Source: Bacillota bacterium
GTDB lineage: Bacteria; Bacillota; Clostridia; DSM-8532
Length of the DNA: 10,681 nucleotides
Reading direction: 5' to 3'
Assembly: GCA_023443745.1 (NCBI GenBank)
Contig: JAEZTB010000011.1
Span: 1 to 10,681 of the forward strand
The notes under the pieces were generated by a model that saw only the letters and a list, made by a program, of their open reading frames with translations, was not told where the DNA came from and ran no database searches. Below are positions 4,990-10,681 of this stretch, piece after piece. A program made the translations under genes and the position numbers. Position 1 is the first letter of the stretch, and the number at the start of each line of letters is the position of its first letter.

Positions 4990-7899
4990 TCAGTTCATAA
5001 AGTACTTTATGATAGCTTCTGATATACTATTGACAAGCTTGGCTTGTTCTTTTTCATCTGTCAGCCACTCAAATTCGGTCGGATTGGGAACAAATCCGCT
5101 CTCAATAAGGAAGGACGGGGACCATGTTCCTCTGGTCACGTAAAAGTTACGGTTGTTAACGCCATGCTTATTGCGGTTCAAGTCCATTATAACGCTATCA
5201 TACACCATTTTGGAAAAGTCTTTGGACAGTGCTTCCCTGTAAAAGATCGAAAAGCCGTTTATTTTAGATATATCCACATTATCAGCCATACTGTTGGCGT
5301 GAATGGAGATGAAAAGATCCGGTCTTGCATTTCTGGAAGCAGTAAGGCGTGATGCAAGAGATACGGTGGTATCGGAAGATCTGGTCATCAGAACCTTAGC
5401 GCCCAGTCCTTCAAGCTTTTCTTTCAGCATAAGCGACGTTTTGAGATTGATATCTTTTTCTGCACCCTTCATTCCAAGCGGCCCGATGGCACCGGATTCA
5501 CTTCCGCCATGCCCTGGGTCAAGCATGATGGTTATACCTAACAGAGGTGCGTCATCACCATTCAGGAGAACCCTTCGCTTGATTTTAAGCTCAAGGCCGG
5601 AGGCTGTTTTTTCAACATAATACCCCTCAATCCTTTGGCTTTGCTTAGGTGTTAGAGTGAAGGTAGTACCACCGTTGCTGTTTTTTTCAGTCGTTATTTT
5701 TGTAAAAAGGGTTTTTTCACTAAGCTTGGGCAGCGTTGCCGTTGAGCTTGCCGAAACATTGATTTTCAGAGAGACACCGTCAAAATCGGCATAAGCTGTT
5801 GCGGGAGAGGAGAGGTCCAGCTTTAAGGTATCCCATTTATCACCCACACTATATTCTGCTTTCTTAACAACAGGTTGATTTGCTGTTTTTGTAGTAAAGA
5901 GCTTGACCTTGCTTTTAAATACCCATTGGCCCGAGGATAAACGGGCATAGCTGCCTGTCATGCCGGTAACAGATTCAACCATTCCTTTGTAGAGCTCGTA
6001 AGAAGCGCCATTACCCGAAACGGGAGCTTCATAGGTATCAATCACCGCTTCGGTCACCTCTGCATAATAAGGAGCACCTTTCATGATAACACCTATTTTT
6101 GCAGATGATTTTTGAGTCTTCGTTGTTCCCTTATAACTAAGTGTATAAACCGGTATACCAAGATCAATGATACGTGGATTTCCGTTATAGGAAGGGATGG
6201 TGTATACATAGGTATAGGTTGTGGCATAGAGCCCCGAGCCCGGGGCTGTGGACGTTGCAGGTTTCATGGTGTAGCTTTTTCCACCCAGCTTAACAGTGAC
6301 ATTGGAGCCTATGGGAGCCTGGCACGACAGTGTGATTTTTTCACCCGGCATACGGTACTCTTGAGCTTGCGGGAATGTTGAGGAGGAAGGAATTTCTATC
6401 TTGCTCATTTTAGCCGGACCTGAAGAGCTTGTTTCCCTATAGATGTTGCATGTGGCATAGGAACCTTCCTGAGATAATGTAAAGCTGTTGGCACCCTTTT
6501 CGAGGGAAACCAGAATCCCGAAATAGCCCTGGCTGGATCGGTTCTCCACTAGTTGTCCATTTAAGTACAAGGGTTTATTGGGATTGGAGGAACCACTGAT
6601 ATAATACTTGTCCAGGCTTGTGCGGATATTGCCCGAAGGGCGGCCAATGCTTACGGGAATCCCGGTTGCTTTACCGTCCAACTGCTCAAAAACAGCCTTA
6701 ATGGTTGCAGATAATGCAGGCTTATCGACCAGGGATTTATAATTGTAAAAAATGCTTCCGTTTATTTCAGAGCTATTTACATTGAGCCGGAGCTGCTTGT
6801 CCAATTCTACCGTGCCGTACCACGGGCTGGAAGGGTCGGAGCTTCCCGCTTTGTAGGCCCCATGGCCTATGTAGAGGTCTACCTTTGTGCCCGAAACGGC
6901 CTTTTCCCACCAGGACACCAGCTTACTATAGTCGGCCACAGAAAAACCGATATTCCAGTAAATCTGCGGTGTAATATAGTCGATCATTTCCTCTTTGACC
7001 CATTTAAGTGAATCGGCATAATGGCTATAGTAGGATTCCATACCTTTTGTGTCGCTTCCAAGCGGATTTGAGGCCTTATTGGCCCATATGCCGAAGGGAC
7101 TGATACCGAACCGGACATTTTTTCCGGTATTCTTAATAGCCCGGGATACATTGCGGATCAGTGTATTGACATTTTCTCTTCGCCAGTCGTCAAGGCTTAT
7201 GCCTGCCGTTTTATATTGATCATAGGTTGTTTTGTCATTGAAGCTTTTGTCCGGATAGAAATAATCGTCAAAATGGATGCCATCCACAGGATAGTTTTGA
7301 ATAATCTCAAGAACGCCGTTGATAATGAGCTGTCTGACCTCGGGAAGGCCGGGATTGAAATAGAGGCTCCCGTCAGAATGCTTGACCACCCAGCTGGGAT
7401 TAAGTCGGGCAGGGTTGTTAGGCGCAAGAGAGGCAAAATCGTGAACGGGTTCTCCGGCAGCCTTCTTGGTTACCCGGTAAGGATTGATCCATGCATGGAG
7501 CTCTAGACCGCGATTGTGAGCTTCGGTGGTCCAGAATGCCAGGGGATCGAAAGCGTTATCAGGCGCAAGACCCTGTTTGCCTGTTAAATATTTGGACCAT
7601 GGAAAGTATTGAGATGGATAGAGGGCGTCGGCCGCAGGCCGGACTTGCAGGAAGACAGCATTAAAACCCGTATCCCTGGCAAAATCCAATATTTTTATTG
7701 CCTCAGCCTTCAGCGTTTCGACATCGGCCGCCGGTTTTGACGGATAATCGATGTTGACAACCGAGGCTACCCATAACCCCCGAAAATTATTTTTTTCAGT
7801 TAGGGCTGGGACATAAGTGTCTGCAAATGCAGGTAAACTGAACGTGAGGATCAATAAGATAATGATGAATTTCTTGATGCGTTGCTTGATGTTTTTCAT
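4990..7899 (-). CDS. Secreted GHL10 (DUF187) glycosidase-like / Amidase_3 bifunctional cell-wall hydrolase
   Basis: This 969-residue exported protein has a signal peptide at 1-26 (KNIKQRIKK, a hydrophobic core, then AFA before D27; no lipobox cysteine). Residues about 38-405 form a GHL10/DUF187 domain: NNFRGLWVASV, FLQVRPAADALYPS, LHAWINPYRV, VDGIHFDDYFYP with acids D211/D212, and YITPQIYW. E. coli DigH (YddW), of this family, cuts peptidoglycan glycan strands stripped of peptides. Residues about 410-780 are beta-rich linker modules, possibly Ig-like, SH3-like and AMIN-like; these assignments are weak. Residues about 788-969 are an Amidase_3 domain with all expected zinc and catalytic residues: H797 in DPGHGG, E814, H867 in SIHAN and E933 in IESGF. 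It should therefore act outside the membrane, removing stem peptides and perhaps cutting the resulting bare glycan. GGGAGA (7905-7910) supports the start. It is monocistronic, with its own terminator. Confidence 0.9.
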   Translation of the reverse strand: MKNIKQRIKKFIIILLILTFSLPAFADTYVPALTEKNNFRGLWVASVVNIDYPSKPAADVETLKAEAIKILDFARDTGFNAVFLQVRPAADALYPSQYFPWSKYLTGKQGLAPDNAFDPLAFWTTEAHNRGLELHAWINPYRVTKKAAGEPVHDFASLAPNNPARLNPSWVVKHSDGSLYFNPGLPEVRQLIINGVLEIIQNYPVDGIHFDDYFYPDKSFNDKTTYDQYKTAGISLDDWRRENVNTLIRNVSRAIKNTGKNVRFGISPFGIWANKASNPLGSDTKGMESYYSHYADSLKWVKEEMIDYITPQIYWNIGFSVADYSKLVSWWEKAVSGTKVDLYIGHGAYKAGSSDPSSPWYGTVELDKQLRLNVNSSEINGSIFYNYKSLVDKPALSATIKAVFEQLDGKATGIPVSIGRPSGNIRTSLDKYYISGSSNPNKPLYLNGQLVENRSSQGYFGILVSLEKGANSFTLSQEGSYATCNIYRETSSSGPAKMSKIEIPSSSTFPQAQEYRMPGEKITLSCQAPIGSNVTVKLGGKSYTMKPATSTAPGSGLYATTYTYVYTIPSYNGNPRIIDLGIPVYTLSYKGTTKTQKSSAKIGVIMKGAPYYAEVTEAVIDTYEAPVSGNGASYELYKGMVESVTGMTGSYARLSSGQWVFKSKVKLFTTKTANQPVVKKAEYSVGDKWDTLKLDLSSPATAYADFDGVSLKINVSASSTATLPKLSEKTLFTKITTEKNSNGGTTFTLTPKQSQRIEGYYVEKTASGLELKIKRRVLLNGDDAPLLGITIMLDPGHGGSESGAIGPLGMKGAEKDINLKTSLMLKEKLEGLGAKVLMTRSSDTTVSLASRLTASRNARPDLFISIHANSMADNVDISKINGFSIFYREALSKDFSKMVYDSVIMDLNRNKHGVNNRNFYVTRGTWSPSFLIESGFVPNPTEFEWLTDEKEQAKLVNSISEAIIKYFMN

Positions 7900-7940
7900 G
7901 CCATTCTCCCAAATGTTTTATTGTACGGTCTCCTATCTGT

Positions 7941-7949
7941 ATTCTAGCA
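7941..7949 (-). promoter_or_regulatory. Candidate extended -10 promoter of the cell-wall hydrolase gene
   Basis: On the minus strand TGCTAGAAT gives a TG-N extension plus a -10 matching TATAAT at five of six positions. No convincing -35 is visible at the usual distance, which is tolerable for extended -10 promoters. Transcription would begin about 35 nt before the ATG at 7899, leaving room for the ribosome binding site. Confidence 0.45.
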
Positions 7950-8070
7950 GGAAAACTCAGATTGCCAGATATTTCATCATGGATTTTAAGAAAATTGTAA
8001 TATGAAGGTAATAATTTCTATATGGGCTTTATGTCCACACATCTCTCCTTTTCATTAGGCCTGATGGCTG

Positions 8071-8097
8071 GTATTTTCTTTTCCTTTGTCATACAAT
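8071..8097 (+). promoter_or_regulatory. Possible sporulation sigma-E promoter upstream of the second transporter
   Basis: CATACAAT (8090-8097) matches the B. subtilis sigma-E -10 consensus CATACAHT completely. Exactly 14 bp upstream lies GTATT (8071-8075), matching four of the five core -35 bases ATATT. The start would be near 8104, about 100 nt before the transporter ATG. Short consensus matches arise by chance, and sporulation of this organism is assumed rather than shown. Confidence 0.35.
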
Positions 8098-8201
8098 GAA
8101 AGTGTATCTCATGTGCTTCACTTTAAAGGGCTGTTTAACCGCAATTCAAGCTGCTATTCATATGCTTCTGGATATTATGAAAGATTGAAAGGAGAAACCA
8201 T

Positions 8202-9503
8202 ATGGACTCTGAGTTGAGAAAAACACGTCCGATCCGCTATGCCATAGGCATGTTCGGCACTTCTATACCCATTAACATGTTCAAAACCTATGCGGCCATT
8301 TACTATGTAGATCAGCTTGGCCTAAGTACAGCATCCTATTCTCTGGTACTGCTTATTTATACCTTTATTGATGCCCTTGACAATCCAGTATATGGATATT
8401 TTTCAGATAGGACGCGTACCAAATGGGGCAGAAGGAGGCCCTGGCTGGTTATTGGTGCACCTTTACTGGCACTGGGTCTGGTAGCCTTCTACAATCCTCC
8501 GGCTTTTCTTGAAGGAAACTCACTTTTTGTCTATTTTCTGCTGATGTACATACTCACCGGAACTTTGGATTCTTTGATCAATGCCAATTATGGCGCGTTA
8601 TTCCCCGATCTTTTCAAGGGTGACGCCCTACGGGCCAGCACCAACGCCATGAGGCAGGCCTTCCAGCTAGTTGCCATGGTTATAAGCATTGCACTTACGC
8701 CAATGGTCACAAATCTCATCGGTTTTCCTCTGACAGCGGTCATTTACGGAATATTGGGTGCCTCGGTTATTCTCTTTTCAACCTTTGGCTGCCATGAAAA
8801 TATAGACAACTTGAAAACTGAGAAGCCTCAGCTATGGGACAGCTTAAAAATGCTGTTTAAAAACAAAAAATTCTGGATTTCAGGATTTGCCAATGCCTTT
8901 TACAGCGCGGCCATGGCCTTGGTTTTGCAGGCTATACCGTTCTATGCCAAGTATTCTCTTAAAATCCCGGATAATCAATCTACCCTTTTATTTGCAACAG
9001 TTCTCTTTATTGCAATCGGAGCGGTGGCTATATGGGCAAAGCTCATTAAAAAGTATACGGTTGTCCCCATATGGCGTGCTGCGTTAGTGGTTCTTGGGAT
9101 AGGCTTCATTCCTGTTTATCTTGCCAACTCCCTTATAACGGCAATCCTTGCCAGCAGTCTCGTGGGCTTGGGCTTTGCAGGTGTCATTGCCACCATGGAC
9201 CTTATAGGGGCAAGGATTATTGATGAAGACTCCGCTAAATCGGGCATCAAGCGGGAGGCTATCTTCGCAAGCGCATCAGGGTTCATGAACCGCTTGAACG
9301 GCCTTTTTACAAGCCTTGCCTTCTTTCTTGTCTACAGGGTTTACGGATTTGAAAGCGGGGATGTTCCCGGTTTGAATCCTGGAGGTGCCGCAAGGTTCCT
9401 GTTGGCCCTTTTCCCATTTATCCTGGTTGTCATCAGCTTTGTTTTCTCCCGGTTTCTAAGCTTTTCTGATTCAAAAATAGAGAATTCTGAAAAGCAGGGA
9501 TAG
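8202..9503 (+). CDS. Divergent GPH-family (MFS) transporter, substrate unknown
   Basis: This 433-residue polytopic membrane protein has about 12 predicted helices. The family loop SDRTRTKWGRRRPW (68-81) and the helix-II motif DALDNPVYG (57-65) place it in or near the GPH family. It is distant from the MelB-like protein at 1052-2434. The MelB cation acids D55/D59 correspond to D57 and N61 (D60 is adjacent), MelB D124 aligns by eye with N127, MelB W128 with G131, and the MelB K377 region reads GFMNRLNGLF with no obvious matching lysine. It therefore probably does not carry melibiose, and its ion coupling may differ. GGAG (8191-8194) lies 7 nt before the start. A ChbG-type deacetylase gene follows after 41 bp, suggesting import of N-acetylated oligosaccharides, which is an inference from context only. 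Confidence 0.83.
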   Translation: MDSELRKTRPIRYAIGMFGTSIPINMFKTYAAIYYVDQLGLSTASYSLVLLIYTFIDALDNPVYGYFSDRTRTKWGRRRPWLVIGAPLLALGLVAFYNPPAFLEGNSLFVYFLLMYILTGTLDSLINANYGALFPDLFKGDALRASTNAMRQAFQLVAMVISIALTPMVTNLIGFPLTAVIYGILGASVILFSTFGCHENIDNLKTEKPQLWDSLKMLFKNKKFWISGFANAFYSAAMALVLQAIPFYAKYSLKIPDNQSTLLFATVLFIAIGAVAIWAKLIKKYTVVPIWRAALVVLGIGFIPVYLANSLITAILASSLVGLGFAGVIATMDLIGARIIDEDSAKSGIKREAIFASASGFMNRLNGLFTSLAFFLVYRVYGFESGDVPGLNPGGAARFLLALFPFILVVISFVFSRFLSFSDSKIENSEKQG

Positions 9504-9544
9504 CAATCGAGCAGAGAAAACAAAAAAGGCAGAAAGGAGTAGCC

Positions 9545-10423
9545 ATGCCAAGAAGATATCTTATTATCAATGCAGACGATTTTGGAATTTGCCAGGAGAC
9601 TAATGAAGCCATTGAGCATCTCTTCAATGAAGAACGGATCACCTCCACAACGGTGATTACTCCTGCCAAAGCATCCCTGGATGCTATTGATCGTGCAAAG
9701 AACAACAGAAGAATTAAAATGGGTTTGCATATCACCCTTAATTCAGACCATTCCTATGACCGATGGAACAGTATTGCGCCTGCCTCGGAGGTTTCCTCCC
9801 TTCTGGATGAGGAGGGGAAATTTCAACATGAATTAAGCCGCTTTTACAGCAGGGCAAAGGGCGATGAGGTGGCAATTGAGATAAATGCGCAATACGATTA
9901 TGTGGCTAATCAGGGATATCAGCCGACCCATGCGGACAGTCACTGCGGAACACTATACGGGCTTACCGGGAAGCCTTTTATTAAGGAAGCCTTTGAACTT
10001 TGTGCCAGACATGGGCTGCCCTTTCGATTGCCAAAGTCAAGGACTTTTATGGCTGAGCGGTTCGGGGGGCAGGTCCCCCCTGAAATAGAAGCCATGCACA
10101 GCCAGGCTATATCCGCTGCGGAGAAAATGGGAATAGCTTTACCTGATGATATCATGACCAGTCCTTTTGGAATAAAGGAAATAAAGGCCTATGAAAATCT
10201 AAAGGCATTCTATCTCAATGTCATCAGAAGCCTTAAGGAGGGTGTAACTGAGTTGTTTTTGCACCCATCCAAGGAAAACAGAATGTTCATGTCAAATAAT
10301 CCGGAATGGCAAAAACGTATCTGGGAATATCAATTTCTGCTAGATGATGAGATGATGAAAACCATAGAGCAGGAGGGTGTTTCCCTTGTAGGCTGGACAA
10401 ACGCACCCTTTAAAAGCGCTTGA
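9545..10423 (+). CDS. chbG: ChbG/YdjC-family carbohydrate deacetylase
   Basis: The 292-residue, presumably cytoplasmic enzyme has the YdjC fold signatures: INADDFG (8-14) with D11/D12, GLHITLN (60-66) with H62, THADSH (128-133) with H129 and H133, and ELFLHP (236-241) with H240. These include the metal-binding Asp/His/His set and catalytic aspartate of the family. Known members such as E. coli ChbG remove one acetyl group from diacetylchitobiose or chitooligosaccharides. AAAGGAG (9533-9539) precedes the start, and the gene lies 41 bp after the transporter with no terminator between, so the two are probably co-transcribed. A G6/C6 inverted repeat at 10064-10080 lies within the gene (encoding FGGQVPP) without breaking the frame. 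The family assignment is firm; the actual sugar substrate is unknown. It could act on chitobiose or on peptidoglycan-derived saccharides. Confidence 0.92.
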   Translation: MPRRYLIINADDFGICQETNEAIEHLFNEERITSTTVITPAKASLDAIDRAKNNRRIKMGLHITLNSDHSYDRWNSIAPASEVSSLLDEEGKFQHELSRFYSRAKGDEVAIEINAQYDYVANQGYQPTHADSHCGTLYGLTGKPFIKEAFELCARHGLPFRLPKSRTFMAERFGGQVPPEIEAMHSQAISAAEKMGIALPDDIMTSPFGIKEIKAYENLKAFYLNVIRSLKEGVTELFLHPSKENRMFMSNNPEWQKRIWEYQFLLDDEMMKTIEQEGVSLVGWTNAPFKSA

Positions 10424-10440
10424 CCATGCAGGAACTAAAT

Positions 10441-10601
10441 AGTACAACATTCTGCATATTCAGGGCACATCCTTTGGGTGTCTTTTTCCGGATTACTGCG
10501 TGGTCGTTAGTCGGAATAAAGCGATTATTCCTCCTTCCTCCGCCTTGTACTCCGAAAAAATCCACTCCAAATTATGCACCCAATATGCAGAACGTTGTAC
10601 T
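10441..10601. repeat. 161-bp long-palindrome element with 20-bp terminal inverted repeats
   Basis: The ends are 20-bp inverted repeats with one mismatch: 10441-10460 (AGTACAACATTCTGCATATT) against 10582-10601. The interior continues to match the opposite arm: GGGCACATCCTTTGG faces the arm around 10567-10580, and CTTTTTCCGGA faces TCCGAAAAAA (10551-10560). The tip is a perfect GGAATAA/TTATTCC hairpin (10513-10531) whose centre coincides with that of the outer repeats. The whole element can thus fold as one imperfect hairpin. It begins 17 bp after the deacetylase stop. It carries no transposase and no clear target duplication. It may be a non-autonomous MITE-like repeat or a structured RNA, and may stop transcription of the preceding operon. 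The open frame through it has no ribosome binding site. Confidence 0.7.
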
Positions 10602-10681
10602 CATAGCTTATTGCTGCCTAGCAAAAGTATAGAGGGTTTGTTATAAGGTAAAGCATGGGAGGGAGGCCCGGGAGCAGCTGC
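10602..10681. other. Short tail after the hairpin element
   Basis: Nothing firm is seen. An ATG at 10655 preceded by AAGGT could begin a further plus-strand gene running off the window, but too few codons are visible to judge. Confidence 0.2.

Larger units (their letters stand above)
7900..8201. other. Divergent intergenic region
   Basis: About 302 bp separate the start of the minus-strand cell-wall hydrolase from the plus-strand transporter. No convincing small gene or RNA was seen. It contains the extended -10 candidate on the minus strand, a sigma-E-like site on the plus strand, and a weaker sigma-A-like plus-strand pair TTGTAA (7995-8000) and TATATG (8019-8024) with an 18-bp spacer. The plus-strand leader would be about 100-170 nt; no strong hairpin was found in it. 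Confidence 0.5.

Noticed and set aside
8173..8178. TATTAT as a -10 element for the second transporter
   Set aside because: Transcription would start around 8185, almost on the ribosome binding site at 8191, and there is no matching -35.
9341..9735. Antisense open frames of 100-129 codons over the transporter/deacetylase junction
   Set aside because: They overlap two well-supported genes, have no family motifs and no suitable ribosome binding sites.
10420..10632. 70-codon open frame after the deacetylase gene
   Set aside because: It runs through the long palindrome, lacks a ribosome binding site, resembles no known protein and is best explained by the repeat.
10655..10681. Possible start of another gene at the window end
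   Set aside because: Only nine codons are visible with a weak ribosome binding site, so a gene cannot be supported.

Overview
The window looks like chromosomal DNA of a low-to-mid GC Firmicute, most likely a Clostridia-class anaerobe. This rests on strong GGAGG-type ribosome binding sites before every gene, an A/T-rich intrinsic terminator, protein families common in that class, and one good match to a sporulation sigma-E promoter. No rRNA, tRNA, CRISPR array or transposase gene was seen. The genus cannot be fixed from this sequence.

Layout. (1) Bases 1-1050: one plus-strand gene fuses an N-terminal Phd/YefM antitoxin-like DNA-binding domain to a C-terminal Uma2 (DUF820) PD-(D/E)XK nuclease-like domain. 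Its promoter is covered by three TCGTACGA-type palindromes spaced exactly 21 bp apart, and GC-rich palindromes flank the gene. (2) Bases 1052-4860, minus strand: a two-gene alpha-galactoside operon of a GH36 alpha-galactosidase followed, with an ATGA overlap, by a MelB-type GPH symporter that keeps the known melibiose and cation residues. (3) Bases 4908-7950, minus strand: a large secreted cell-wall enzyme joining a GHL10/DUF187 glycosidase-like domain (DigH/YddW type) to an Amidase_3 zinc amidase, closed by a strong terminator. (4) Bases 7900-8201: a divergent promoter region. (5) Bases 8202-10423, plus strand: a second, divergent GPH-family transporter and a ChbG/YdjC carbohydrate deacetylase, probably co-transcribed. 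(6) Bases 10441-10601: a 161-bp almost fully self-complementary element with 20-bp terminal inverted repeats, possibly a MITE-like repeat or structured RNA.

How the parts may work together. The GH36-MelB pair is a conventional raffinose/melibiose-type import and hydrolysis operon. Regions 3-5 suggest a second theme, which is inference. The secreted enzyme could strip stem peptides from peptidoglycan and cut the denuded glycan, and the divergently transcribed transporter plus deacetylase could take up and deacetylate N-acetylated amino-sugar fragments. The most unusual items are the autoregulated-looking antitoxin-nuclease fusion with its phased operators, the glycosidase-amidase fusion, and the long hairpin element.
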